From Phenylobacterium sp. (GTDB lineage Bacteria > Pseudomonadota > Alphaproteobacteria > Caulobacterales > Caulobacteraceae): DNA of 64,000 nt. The notes under the pieces are model-generated. The model did no database searches, was not told where the DNA came from, and saw only the letters and a program-made list of their open reading frames with translations. The stretch covers positions 122,554 through 186,553 of the forward strand of contig NZ_JAUXXE010000034.1 of NCBI RefSeq assembly GCF_030681155.1, in the 5' to 3' direction. How positions within the stretch are numbered: position 1 is the stretch's first letter; each line of letters opens with the position of its first letter. This document shows, piece by piece, positions 38,104-46,807 of the stretch. A program made the translations under genes and the position numbers.

Positions 38104-41100
38104 TTGCGGCCCGGCTTGCCGCGATAGGTGACGCTTAGGCCATACCCGTTGCTCTCGGACTTCGATCCATCCTCGCGGCGATAGCTCAGCGATAGCAACC
38201 AGCCGGCGGGGAGGTCGATGTCCAGCCCCGCGCCCAGGACCCAGGCGTCGTCGTTGAAGCTGCTAAGCGAGAGGATGTAGTCGCTGGTCGCGGGATTCAG
38301 CACGTAGTTCATGGCTTGGTCGCCGCTGTTCTGCACCGCGGCCCGGTATTCGAGCAGTGCGAAAGGCCGGATCCCAGTCTCGCCGTGCTTGAAATTCCGG
38401 CCGGCCTCCAACCCGAACGCCATGCTCGAGTTGTCGATCGTCTGCTCGCGATAGGCCACGTCCAGGACGCCCAGCCCGCGCTCGCGATAGGCCTCCAGCG
38501 TAGTGCGGCTCGCATCGAGGCGGCCGTAGCCGGTCAGGACGCCGCGCGCGCCGCGTTCCTCGTAGCCGAGCGTCAGCGAGCCGAACCATTGGTCCCCACT
38601 GCGTTTGGCGCTGGCCAGGGCGCCGGCTTCGGCGCTCCAGCGGGTCAGGTCGAAGTCGAGCCGTCCCCAGCCCACGAGGGCGTCGACAAATACATGCTCG
38701 TTTGCTCGCCACAGACCATAGCCCGAGACCGAGCCTTGGCTGCCGTCCATGCCCGACGGTGAGCCGTTGAAGTTGGTGTCGTTCCAGCCCAGGCCCGCCG
38801 CTGCGCCGACAATCAAGGTCTCGCCGACCCGCCGATCGAGCCCGACGCTCACGCCCTCGCTGCGCACGTCGAACCCGGCGAAACCGTCGCCGCCGCGGCG
38901 TTCGTCGAAGATCAGCGCCCCGGCGGTCCACACGCCCCAGCCAGGCGGCAAGCCCGCACCGTCCAGGTTCAGGGCGCCAGTCGGGACGCTCATGTCGCGG
39001 CCCGTCACGCTCTGAAGATTGAAGGTCACGCCGCTGCTGGAGGCGTTGGCCCCCTCGGCGCTGCGCAACTGGCGCAGGCGCGACTGCACATTGGCCTGCT
39101 GGGCGGCGGCGAAACGCACCGCGGCGTCCACCTGGGCCTGGCCGGCGGCGGTGACGGTCGAGTCCTTGGTCGGGTTGGGTCGCGCTGTCACGGTCAAGGC
39201 CAAGCTGACGCTGGCGGAGGCATAGTCGCCTTGGGCGGCCTGGCGGGCGGTCAGCGTCGCTGTCCCCGGCCCAACCAAGGTCACCGTACGGCCGCTGACC
39301 TGCGCCACGGCAGGATCGCTGCTGGCGAACGTGAAGTCGCCCTTGCTGTCGCTTGTTGGATCAGCAAGCTCAAAGGCGGGATCGCCGATGGTCTTGGTCT
39401 GGTCGCCGCTCCACGTAAGGGTCGGTGTCGCCACGGCGATGCGGACGTCGATCTTCACGGTGGGCGCATCAAGATAGCTGACATCTCCCGCCTGGTCGGC
39501 GGTGATCGTGCAAAGACCCGTCGCCAGCATGGTCACTGTCGAACCGCTGATCGAACAGACCCCGGCGCTGCTCGGGGCGATGGCGAACACCAGCGGGCTG
39601 GATGAACCGCCGCCGGCCGCGCTGACGCCGAAGGTTCCGCCGGGCTTGAACACCGGCGCCCCCGGATTGACTGCCAGCCCCGAAATCGCCTGGGCGGTCT
39701 GAGTCGGCGTCGAAGGCGTAGGTCCTACTGGCGTCGCAGGCGGCGAGCCGGCGGACGGGGAACTGGTCAGTGGGCCGTTCAACGCCTGGATCGTGAAGCT
39801 GTATGCGACGCCGTTGCTCAGACCCGCGAACACGCAGGGCGACGCCGTGCAGGTTGTGGTCAGCCCGCCAGGGTTTGCGGTGAGGCGATAGCCGGTGATC
39901 CCGCCTCCGGTGAAGGTCGGCGGGGTAAAGGCGACGGTCGCCTGGCCGTCGCCTGGCGTGACCCCATTGATCGTAGGCGTTCCTGGGATGACGGCGTTGA
40001 CGGTGAAGCTGCGGCTGACCTGCTGGGCCGGCAGGTAAGAGCCGTTCCCCGCCTGGTCGGCGTTGATGGTGCAGGTCCCCGCCGTGACGAAGGTCAGGGC
40101 GCCCATGCTGGTGATCGTGCAGACGCTGGTCGTGCTCGAGGTGAACAACGGCGTCAGGCCGGAATCCGCTGTCGCCGTGAAGGTCGGGGTCGTGCCGAAA
40201 TTTTGCGCGCCAGGCGCGGCAAAGGTGATGGTCTGAGTGGCCGCCGGCGTGATCGAGTTCGACGCCGGCGACGCCGAGCCTGTCCCCGCCGCGTTGGTCG
40301 CGGTGACGGTGAAGGTATAGGCGATGCCGTTGGTCAGGCCGGTCACGATGATCGACGAGCCAGCGCCGGCTGCAATTATGCCGTCCGGATTTGACGTCAC
40401 GGTGTAGCCGGTGATCGTCGCCCCGCCTGTGAACACCGGCGAGGTGAAGGCGATGCTGGCCTGAGTATCGCCCGCCGTCGCCGTCGCCATCGTTGGCCCG
40501 CCGGGAACCACCGCTGCGATGGTGAAGGTCTGGCTGACCTGTGGAGCGGCCAAGAAGCTCATGTCTCCCGACTGATTGGCGTTGATGGTGCAGCTACCTG
40601 TCGCAACGAAGGTCAGCGCCCCGCCGCTGGTGATGGTGCAAACCCCCGTCGTGCTCGACGTGAAGCTCACGGGATAGCCGCCGCCTGCGCTGCTCGTCGC
40701 CGTCAGGGTCGGCGTCGTGCCGAAGTTTTGGGTGCCGGGATTGCCAAAGGTTATGCTCTGCGGGTGGGCCGGGGTGATGCTGTTGGACGCCGATGAGGCA
40801 TCGCCCTCCCCCGCCGAGTTGGTCGCGGTGACGGTGAAGGTATAGGCGACGCCATTGGTCAGGCCCGTAACCGTGATCGGGGATGATGAACCGGTTGCTG
40901 TGGCTCCGCCGGGACTGGCCGTTACCGTATAGCCACTGGCGATGATCGAGGCCCCGCCGGTGGATGACGGCGCTGTGAATGTGACCGTCGCCTCGGTGTC
41001 GCCTGCCGTCGCTGTGCCGATCGTCGGCGCGCCCGGTGTGATCGCGTTCACGGTGAAGGTCTGGGTGACCGTCGTCGCGGCGTTCCAGGCGGTGGCGCCG

Positions 41101-41657
41101 GCCTGGTCGGCGTCGATGGTGCAGGAGCCTGCGGTGACGAAGGTCAGGGTTCCGCCGCTGGTGACTGTGCAGACCCCGGTCGTGCTGGACGAAAACGTCG
41201 GCGTCAGGCTCGAGGTAGCCGTCGCAGAAAGGGTCGGGCTGGTCCCGAAGTTCTGTGCGCCGGGATTGGCGAAGGTGAGGGTCTGATTGCCCTTCGGCGT
41301 AGCGCCGTTTGAGGCGCTGGAAGCTGGGCCGGTCCCGTCGCCATTCGTCGCGGTCACAGTGAAGGCGTAGCTCGTGCCGTTGGTCAGGCCGGTGACCGTG
41401 GCCGTGCAGGCAGCGGGCCCCGCGCAGGTCCCAAACGCCCCGCCAGGGCTGGCGGTGGCGATATAGGTGGTGATGGCCGAGCCACCGTTGGAGACCGGTG
41501 GGGTGAAGGTGACGGATACTTGGCCGTCGCCGGCGGTCGCGGTTCCAATCGTGGGCGCGTCAGGCGCAGCGGCGAAGGCGGGCCCTGCGACCAGCAGGGA
41601 TCCTAAGACGGCGAACGCCGCGCCAATGCGCCGAACGCGCGCGTATCGTACCGTCAT
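38100..41657 (-). CDS. Large repeat-bearing autotransporter (FN3 and Ig-like repeats plus beta-barrel)
   Basis: 1185-residue surface protein. A signal peptide (about 1-28, ending AGPAFA) precedes four near-identical units of about 175 residues, each a fibronectin-III module (PTIGTATAGD...VTGLTNG.YTFTVTATN) followed by an Ig-like module with two cysteines (GVCTxTSGG...AGSCTI). Two further Ig/BIG-like modules and a helical linker (ARPNPTKDSTVTAAGQ) follow. The last 290 residues form an autotransporter barrel (GYGLWRANEHVFVDALVGWG; GYEERGARGVLTGYGR). The C-terminus is GKPGRN, not the usual aromatic residue. ATG 41657 fits the signal peptide best; the frame stays open to 41870. Likely adhesin-like; partner unknown. 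Confidence 0.82.
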   Translation of the reverse strand: MTVRYARVRRIGAAFAVLGSLLVAGPAFAAAPDAPTIGTATAGDGQVSVTFTPPVSNGGSAITTYIATASPGGAFGTCAGPAACTATVTGLTNGTSYAFTVTATNGDGTGPASSASNGATPKGNQTLTFANPGAQNFGTSPTLSATATSSLTPTFSSSTTGVCTVTSGGTLTFVTAGSCTIDADQAGATAWNAATTVTQTFTVNAITPGAPTIGTATAGDTEATVTFTAPSSTGGASIIASGYTVTASPGGATATGSSSPITVTGLTNGVAYTFTVTATNSAGEGDASSASNSITPAHPQSITFGNPGTQNFGTTPTLTATSSAGGGYPVSFTSSTTGVCTITSGGALTFVATGSCTINANQSGDMSFLAAPQVSQTFTIAAVVPGGPTMATATAGDTQASIAFTSPVFTGGATITGYTVTSNPDGIIAAGAGSSIIVTGLTNGIAYTFTVTATNAAGTGSASPASNSITPAATQTITFAAPGAQNFGTTPTFTATADSGLTPLFTSSTTSVCTITSMGALTFVTAGTCTINADQAGNGSYLPAQQVSRSFTVNAVIPGTPTINGVTPGDGQATVAFTPPTFTGGGITGYRLTANPGGLTTTCTASPCVFAGLSNGVAYSFTIQALNGPLTSSPSAGSPPATPVGPTPSTPTQTAQAISGLAVNPGAPVFKPGGTFGVSAAGGGSSSPLVFAIAPSSAGVCSISGSTVTMLATGLCTITADQAGDVSYLDAPTVKIDVRIAVATPTLTWSGDQTKTIGDPAFELADPTSDSKGDFTFASSDPAVAQVSGRTVTLVGPGTATLTARQAAQGDYASASVSLALTVTARPNPTKDSTVTAAGQAQVDAAVRFAAAQQANVQSRLRQLRSAEGANASSSGVTFNLQSVTGRDMSVPTGALNLDGAGLPPGWGVWTAGALIFDERRGGDGFAGFDVRSEGVSVGLDRRVGETLIVGAAAGLGWNDTNFNGSPSGMDGSQGSVSGYGLWRANEHVFVDALVGWGRLDFDLTRWSAEAGALASAKRSGDQWFGSLTLGYEERGARGVLTGYGRLDASRTTLEAYRERGLGVLDVAYREQTIDNSSMAFGLEAGRNFKHGETGIRPFALLEYRAAVQNSGDQAMNYVLNPATSDYILSLSSFNDDAWVLGAGLDIDLPAGWLLSLSYRREDGSKSESNGYGLSVTYRGKPGRN
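39700..41570 (-). repeat. Tandem coding repeat of about 525 bp (FN3 + Ig-like units)
   Basis: The phrase encoding P-G-x-P-T-x-x-x-A-T-A-G-D recurs near 41550, 41035, 40505 and 39980, a steady period of about 525 bp. The first three units are most alike; the fourth is shorter in its FN3 loop. Such repeats are open to recombination and copy-number change. Confidence 0.75.
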
Positions 41658-42090
41658 CCTGGATCTCGCAACCTTGAGGCGAAGGAGCATCTCTAAGTTG
41701 CCAAAGTGCAAATGAACTAGATGAACGACGGTCAGCGACCGAACTAACTGTGCACAACCGCGACGAAGGCCGAATCTCGTTGAGATTGTGAACTTAACCG
41801 GCCCAAAATTGGCCCAGGTTGGGATGAAAAGAAGGTCCCCACGCTGGGGCACGGCCTTCTTCCGCAGCACGAACCGGACCGCAGCTTCTCGTTGCCGGAC
41901 CGGGCGGCCTGCAATCCAACCCTAGCAAGCAGACAATCAGAATCCGGTCGTGCGCTGTCCGCGTACGGCGACAGTTCGTCGGCTCCGACGAGGCTGGGCG
42001 GGTTCAATTCCGACGGAGGTTCACGGCCCATGGCTGATTTGCTCGCCCCACGCCAGGGTCTCCAGAAGACGTCCTCGATGGTGCTTGGCC
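41658..42090. promoter_or_regulatory. 433-bp divergent intergenic region, autotransporter / minC
   Basis: No gene is supported here. It must hold the promoters of the autotransporter gene and of minCDE. A compound hairpin lies at 41829-41861 (AAGAAGG, CCCCA, loop, TGGGG, CCTTCTT); read on the minus strand it ends in CTTTTC. A second dyad CGTCGG-CT-CCGACG lies close to 41970-41990. I saw no convincing CtrA site. Confidence 0.4.
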
Positions 42091-42825
42091 ATGGCTGTTG
42101 AGACGCTGGCCGCGCCGCATGTGACCTTGCGGGGGCGGACCTTCATGGCGCTGGTCGTGGCGCCGGAATTTCCGATGGCCGAGTGGTTTTCGGCTTTCGA
42201 CCAGCAGATGCACGGGGCGGGCGGCTTCTTCATCGACCGGCCGATCGTCGCCGACCTGGGCGCGACCTTGGAGGAGGGCGGGCCCGATGCGGTCTTCATC
42301 GTTCTTGAGGGACTCGAGGCGCGTCAGCTTCGACTGATCGGCGTCGAGGGCGTCGATCCGGTCCTGCTCGCCGGTACGCGCTGGGAACGGTTGCCCAAGA
42401 CGCTTCACGGAAGGGTGCAGACGCTGGAGACCTGGGCCGACCTACATGCCGCCCCCCACGACGAGCCGTCGCCGGCGCCGGTCGCCGCGCCGAGCGTCTC
42501 CTCTTTGTTGATCGATCGACCCGTGCGCTCTGGCCAGTCGATCGTCTTCGAGGACGGCGACATCACGATCATCGGACCGGTCGCCTCGGGCGCCGAGGTG
42601 ATCGCGGGGGGCTCCATTCACATTTACGGCGCGCTGCGCGGCCGGGCCATCGCGGGACTGCGGGCCGGCGACAGTGCGCGGATTTTCTGCCGGAAGCTGG
42701 AGGCCGAGCTGGTCGGCGTCGACCGCCTCTACCGGACAGCGGAGCACTGGGGCGAGGCGCTGCATGGGCGCTCGGTCCAGGTCATGTGTGATCGAGGCGC
42801 GCTGCGTCTGTCGGCGTTCGACTGA
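42091..42825 (+). CDS. minC: Septum site-determining protein MinC
   Basis: 244-residue inhibitor of FtsZ assembly. The N-terminal domain (1-105) begins MAVETLAAPHVTLRGRTFMA; the C-terminal beta-helix (about 135-240) has the conserved VRSGQSIVFEDGDITIIGPV and GGSIHIYGALRGRAIAGL, which bind MinD and FtsZ. ATG 42091 is chosen although the frame is open to 41950, since the extra 47 residues are Arg/Trp-rich and unlike MinC. It is followed by minD and minE. C. crescentus is known for using MipZ and not Min, so min genes in a PleC-bearing organism are worth noting. Confidence 0.92.
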   Translation: MAVETLAAPHVTLRGRTFMALVVAPEFPMAEWFSAFDQQMHGAGGFFIDRPIVADLGATLEEGGPDAVFIVLEGLEARQLRLIGVEGVDPVLLAGTRWERLPKTLHGRVQTLETWADLHAAPHDEPSPAPVAAPSVSSLLIDRPVRSGQSIVFEDGDITIIGPVASGAEVIAGGSIHIYGALRGRAIAGLRAGDSARIFCRKLEAELVGVDRLYRTAEHWGEALHGRSVQVMCDRGALRLSAFD

Positions 42826-42857
42826 GTGGTTCTCGAAGTGAAGAAAGTGTGGGTCGC

Positions 42858-43679
42858 ATGTCTAAGGTAATGGTCGTCACGTCGGGCAAGGGGGGCGTCG
42901 GTAAGACTACCTCATCGGCATCGCTCGGCGCGGCGCTGGCCCAGGCGGGCCAGAACGTCGTCGTGGTCGATTTCGATGTCGGGCTGCGCAATCTGGACCT
43001 AGTCATGGGCGCCGAGCGCCGGGTGGTCTTCGATCTGGTCAATGTGGTCCAGGGCGACGCCAAGCTGCCCCAGGCTCTGATCCGCGACAAGCGAGTGGAG
43101 ACCCTCTACCTGCTGCCCGCCTCGCAAACCCGCGACAAGGACGCCCTGACCGAGGAGGGCGTTGGCCGCGTGATCGCTGAGCTACGCGAGCGCTTCGACT
43201 GGATCGTCTGCGACAGTCCGGCCGGGATCGAGAAGGGCGCGCAACTCGCCATGCGCTTCGCCGATATCGCCGTGGTTGTGACCAATCCGGAGGTTTCGTC
43301 GGTGCGAGATTCGGACCGCATCATCGGCATGCTTGATTCCAAGACCCTGCGGGCCGAGACCGGCGAGCGGCTGGAGAAGCACTTGCTGCTGACCCGTTAC
43401 GACGCCGCGCGTGCGACGAAGGGCGAGATGATGAAGGTCGAGGACATTCTCGAGATCCTGGCCATCCCGTTGCTGGGGATCGTCGCTGAGAGCCCTGATG
43501 TCCTGACCGCCTCGAACGTCGGCTCGCCGGTGACGCTGCACAACCCGGCGTCCGCCGCCGCCCGATCCTACACGGACGCCGCCCGACGCCTGATGGGCGA
43601 GAGCGTCGCGATCAACACGCCGGCCGAAAAGCGCGGCCTGATGAGCCGGCTGTTTGGACGAAAGGCGACCGCGGCATGA
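42858..43679 (+). CDS. minD: Septum site-determining ATPase MinD
   Basis: 273-residue ParA/MinD-type ATPase with the deviant Walker [10 protein letters not shown] (10-18), [18 protein letters not shown], and the switch region [16 protein letters not shown]. The C-terminus ([12 protein letters not shown]) is the amphipathic membrane-targeting helix. MinD recruits MinC to the membrane and is released by MinE. ATG 42858 is preferred over GTG 42849. The stop overlaps the minE start (ATGA). Confidence 0.95.
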   Translation: MSKVMVVTSGKGGVGKTTSSASLGAALAQAGQNVVVVDFDVGLRNLDLVMGAERRVVFDLVNVVQGDAKLPQALIRDKRVETLYLLPASQTRDKDALTEEGVGRVIAELRERFDWIVCDSPAGIEKGAQLAMRFADIAVVVTNPEVSSVRDSDRIIGMLDSKTLRAETGERLEKHLLLTRYDAARATKGEMMKVEDILEILAIPLLGIVAESPDVLTASNVGSPVTLHNPASAAARSYTDAARRLMGESVAINTPAEKRGLMSRLFGRKATAA

Positions 43680-43939
43680 GCATCCTGAATTTCTTCTCGC
43701 GAAACCGTTCGTCGGCGCCGGTGGCCAAGGACCGGTTACAGCTTCTGTTGGCTCACGAGCGAGTGCTGTCCGGGCGGCCGGACCTGGCTGCGGTGCTGCA
43801 AAAGGAAATCCTGGCGGTCATCGCCAAGCATATCCCCATCGACCAGGACAAGGTGGTGGTGAAGCTCGATCGCGGGGCCAAGGTCTCGACGCTGGAGATC
43901 GATATCGAGATGCCTGACGAGGTGATCGCCCAGGGTTGA
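43676..43939 (+). CDS. minE: Cell division topological specificity factor MinE
   Basis: 87-residue protein that stimulates MinD ATPase and makes the Min system oscillate. It has the short N-terminal membrane/MinD-binding part ([20 protein letters not shown], then LQLLLAHER) and the C-terminal dimerisation domain ([26 protein letters not shown]). It overlaps minD by 4 bp and ends the min operon. Confidence 0.94.
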   Translation: MSILNFFSRNRSSAPVAKDRLQLLLAHERVLSGRPDLAAVLQKEILAVIAKHIPIDQDKVVVKLDRGAKVSTLEIDIEMPDEVIAQG

Positions 43940-44013
43940 GGCCGGCTTCGTAAGGGCAGGGCGGCGCGGCGGCCCCAGACGTGTTAGAACGCCCTTCGGC
44001 GCATCGGCTCCGC

Positions 44014-44044
44014 TTGACATAAAGACATAAAGATATCTTTATGT
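44014..44044 (+). promoter_or_regulatory. Promoter and 20-bp palindromic operator of the methionine operon (SahR-like site)
   Basis: TTGACA (44014-44019) is a consensus -35 box. The perfect palindrome ACATAAAGATATCTTTATGT spans 44025-44044, and its left arm ACATAAAG is repeated directly at 44017-44024. The palindrome would cover the -10 region (CTTTAT, 44037-44042, spacer 17), so a bound ArsR-type dimer would block polymerase. It precedes the gene for an ArsR-methyltransferase regulator, making autoregulation likely. Confidence 0.65.
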
Positions 44045-44049
44045 GGCCC

Positions 44050-45021
44050 ATGACGTTGTCCACGGGTCAGGCGGTTGATGTGTTGCGCGCGGCGGGCGAG
44101 CCGACGCGGCTTCGTATCCTGGCGCTGCTGTCGCGTGAAGAGCTGGCGGTGCTGGAACTCTGCCGGGTTCTGGATCAGAGCCAGCCCCGCGTATCCCGAC
44201 ATCTGAAGTTGCTGGCAGAGGCCGGCCTGGTTGAGCGTTTTCCCGATGGTGCCTGGGTGTTCTACCGCCTGGCGGCCGTGGGCGACGCCCGGCGCCTGAC
44301 CGACGAAGCCCTGAAAGTGATCGACCCTGCCGATCCGATCCTGTCGCGTGACGCCGAGAGGCTGCAGGCCGTGCGGGGTGAGCGTTCCACCGAGGCCGGC
44401 GAGTATTTTGCCCGCAACGCCGCGCGTTGGGACGAGATTCGCTCGCTCTATGTCTCCGAAACCGCGGTCGAGGACGCGATCCTGCAGGCCGCCGGCCCCG
44501 GGCCGTTTAAACGCTTGGTGGATTTGGGCTCGGGCACGGGCCGGATGCTCACCTTGCTGGGTCCCAATGCGGAGGCGGCGCTGGGGCTCGATCTTTCCCA
44601 GCAGATGCTCAACATCGCCCGCAGCCATGTGGCGGAGGCCGGCCTTGAGCGCTGCGAGCTGCGCCACGGCGACATCTTTGGCACCCGGCTCCCACCCCAA
44701 AGCGCCGACTTGGTTGTCGTCCACCAGGTGCTGCACTATCTGGCCGACCCTGCCGCCGCCGTGCGCGAGGCCGCGCGGCTGGTGGCTGAAGGCGGCCGTT
44801 TGCTGATCGTCGATTTCGCCCCTCACGCCCTGGAATTCTTGCGCGAGCAGCACCAGCATCGCCGGCTGGGCTTTTCCGAGCCGGAGATGGAGCGCTGGCT
44901 GAGCGAGGCCGGTCTTTCAAAGATCCGCGCTGCGGCCTTGCCACCCGAACGGGGCGAAGGCCTCACCGTCAAGATCTGGGTTGCTGAACGCGCCCGCCAA
45001 CCGCAAAGGAGCGCCGCATGA
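44050..45021 (+). CDS. ArsR-family regulator fused to a SAM-dependent methyltransferase domain (SahR-like)
   Basis: 323 residues from ATG 44050. An ArsR winged helix (about 5-90; EPTRLRILALLSREELAV, LDQSQPRVSRHLKLLAEAGL) is joined to a class I methyltransferase fold (about 115-310; LVDLGSGTGRMLTLLGPNAE, ADLVVVHQVLHYLADP). The ArsR cysteine metal site is absent. Proteins of this build (SahR) sense S-adenosylhomocysteine and control methionine-cycle genes. metF, metH and a beta-lactamase gene follow. The alternative start ATG 44041 lies inside the operator palindrome and lacks a ribosome site; a promoter at 44014 would start transcription near 44050, giving a leaderless mRNA. Confidence 0.85.
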   Translation: MTLSTGQAVDVLRAAGEPTRLRILALLSREELAVLELCRVLDQSQPRVSRHLKLLAEAGLVERFPDGAWVFYRLAAVGDARRLTDEALKVIDPADPILSRDAERLQAVRGERSTEAGEYFARNAARWDEIRSLYVSETAVEDAILQAAGPGPFKRLVDLGSGTGRMLTLLGPNAEAALGLDLSQQMLNIARSHVAEAGLERCELRHGDIFGTRLPPQSADLVVVHQVLHYLADPAAAVREAARLVAEGGRLLIVDFAPHALEFLREQHQHRRLGFSEPEMERWLSEAGLSKIRAAALPPERGEGLTVKIWVAERARQPQRSAA

Positions 45022-45950
45022 GCCCTCATGAAACCGCGCTCGGACCCGTGGCTCGCGCCGGCGCTGGAACCGCGCCGCGTCCGTCCGTTTCGTTCGAGTT
45101 CTCGCCGCCAAAGACACCGGAGGCCGAGGCCAGCCTGTGGGAGGCGATCCGCCGGCTGGAGCCGCTGAACCCGTCCTTCGTCTCGGTGACCTATGGCGCG
45201 GGCGGCTCAACCCGCGATCGCACTCACCGCACCGTTGTGCGGATGTTGAAGGAAACCAGCCTGAAGCCGGCCGCGCACCTAACCTGCGTCGAGGCCTCCA
45301 AGGCCGAAGTCGATGAGGTGGTGCAGGCCTATTGGGATGCGGGCATCCGGCACATCGTCGCCCTGCGTGGCGATCCGCCTGGCAATATCGGGGGGGTCTA
45401 TGTCCCCCGCGCCGACGGCTACCTGAACGCCACTGATTTGACGGCGGGCATCAAGGCTGTCGCCCCGTTCGAGGTAAGCGTCAGCCTCTATCCGCAGATC
45501 CACCCGGAAAGCCCGTCGATCGATCACGACATCGACGTGCTGAAGGCCAAGATCGACGCCGGCGCCACGCGCGCCATCACTCAGTTTTTCTACGATATCG
45601 ACGCATACTTGTTCTTCATGGACAAGTTGCGGAAGGCGGGCGTGACCATTCCGGTGTCGCCGGGGATCATGCCGGTCTCTAACTACAAGGGCCTGAAGAA
45701 GATGGCCGGTCCCGTCGGCATCCCGTTGCCGGCCTGGCTCGCCAACCTGTTTGAGGGTCTGGACAAGGATCCGGAGACCCGCAAGCTGATCGCCTGCTCG
45801 GTTGCGACCGAGATGTGTGTGCGGCTGGCCGAGGAAGGCTATTCGGACTTCCATTTCTACACTCTGAACCGCGCCGACCTCGTCTATGCGATCTGCCGCG
45901 TGCTGGGCGTGCGGGAGAGCGATCCGCCTCCCGTGGAGGTCGCGGCGTGA
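45018..45950 (+). CDS. metF: 5,10-methylenetetrahydrofolate reductase MetF
   Basis: 310-residue FAD-dependent TIM-barrel enzyme making 5-methyl-THF, the methyl donor for MetH. Recognisable parts are SFEFSPPKTPEAE at the N-terminus, FVSVTYGAGGSTRDRT, HLTCVEASKAEVD, HIVALRGDPPG and ITQFFYDIDAYLFF. It overlaps the regulator gene by 4 bp upstream and the beta-lactamase gene by 4 bp downstream. Confidence 0.95.
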   Translation: MSPHETALGPVARAGAGTAPRPSVSFEFSPPKTPEAEASLWEAIRRLEPLNPSFVSVTYGAGGSTRDRTHRTVVRMLKETSLKPAAHLTCVEASKAEVDEVVQAYWDAGIRHIVALRGDPPGNIGGVYVPRADGYLNATDLTAGIKAVAPFEVSVSLYPQIHPESPSIDHDIDVLKAKIDAGATRAITQFFYDIDAYLFFMDKLRKAGVTIPVSPGIMPVSNYKGLKKMAGPVGIPLPAWLANLFEGLDKDPETRKLIACSVATEMCVRLAEEGYSDFHFYTLNRADLVYAICRVLGVRESDPPPVEVAA

Positions 45951-46807
45951 AGCGCCTTGCCGTACTAGCCGCGCTTGTCGCCATGCCTGCCCAGGCCCAG
46001 GCCCAGAGCCCGGCGGCTTGGACGACCCCGACCGAGCCGTTCAAGATCGCCGGCAATCTTTACTACGTCGGGACAGCTGGGATCGGGGCCTATCTGATCA
46101 CCACACCGCAGGGTCACATCCTTATCGACGGCGCCATGCCCGGCAGCGCCAAGGATATCGAGGCCAGCATAACCAAGCTCGGCTTCGCGCCGTCCGAGGT
46201 GAAGGTTTTGCTGAACACCCACGCTCACTTCGACCATGCCGGCGGCCTGGCCGAGCTGAAGCGCGACACCGGCGCCAAGCTGGCGGCCAGCGCCGGCGAC
46301 AAGATCGCTCTGGAGACCGGGAAATACCCGGGCTCGGAAGAGGTGAAGGCCTTCGACTTCGCGCCGGTCAAGGTTGATCGCGCGCTGGAGGACGGTGAGA
46401 GGCTGAGCATGGGCGGCATAGCGCTCACCGCTCATCTGACCCCCGGGCACTCGGCGGGCTGCACCACCTGGACGTTCCCGGTGATGATCGAAGGAGTAAG
46501 CCGCCAAGCGATGATATATTGCAGCACCTCGGTGGCGGCTAACCGGCTGGTTTCGAAAACCAAGGGACCGCAGTATCCAGGCATCGTCGCCGACTACGAG
46601 CAGAGCTTCGCCAAGCTGAAGACCATGAAGGCCGACGTCTTTCTCGCCCCGCACGCCGAGCAATTCGGCATGACGGAAAAGCGGGCCGCCCTTGCCGCCG
46701 GCGGTCCCAATCCCTTTATCGACCCAGGGCTGCTGCAGAAGACCGTAGCCGCCAGCGAGAAGGCCTTCCGCGAGGAATTGGCCAAGCAGCAGGACGCCGC
46801 GAAATGA
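45947..46807 (+). CDS. Subclass B3 metallo-beta-lactamase
   Basis: 286-residue secreted zinc hydrolase with signal peptide 1-20 (ending AQAQ). Zinc ligands follow the B3 pattern: H92-x-H94-x-D96-H97 in NTHAHFDHAGG, H168 in LTPGHSAGCTTW and H236 in APHAEQF. The B3 group includes CAU-1/Mbl1B of Caulobacter, which hydrolyses penicillins, cephalosporins and carbapenems; activity here is inferred. GTG 45947 overlaps the metF stop and the gene end overlaps the metH start, so it is translated as part of the methionine operon. The frame remains open upstream inside metF, but the signal peptide fixes the start. Confidence 0.9.
   Translation: MKRLAVLAALVAMPAQAQAQSPAAWTTPTEPFKIAGNLYYVGTAGIGAYLITTPQGHILIDGAMPGSAKDIEASITKLGFAPSEVKVLLNTHAHFDHAGGLAELKRDTGAKLAASAGDKIALETGKYPGSEEVKAFDFAPVKVDRALEDGERLSMGGIALTAHLTPGHSAGCTTWTFPVMIEGVSRQAMIYCSTSVAANRLVSKTKGPQYPGIVADYEQSFAKLKTMKADVFLAPHAEQFGMTEKRAALAAGGPNPFIDPGLLQKTVAASEKAFREELAKQQDAAK

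Noticed and set aside
39700..41570. Regular repeats considered as a CRISPR or satellite array
   Set aside because: The period is about 525 bp, the repeats are in frame and encode FN3/Ig modules of one protein.
41829..41861. Compound hairpin taken as a terminator
   Set aside because: No gene ends nearby on either strand (autotransporter and minC diverge), so it is better viewed as a leader or operator structure of unknown role.
43940..44049. SAM or SAH riboswitch before the methionine operon
   Set aside because: The gap between minE and the regulator is about 100 bp, with no riboswitch-like stems; the palindrome and likely leaderless start point to protein-based control.
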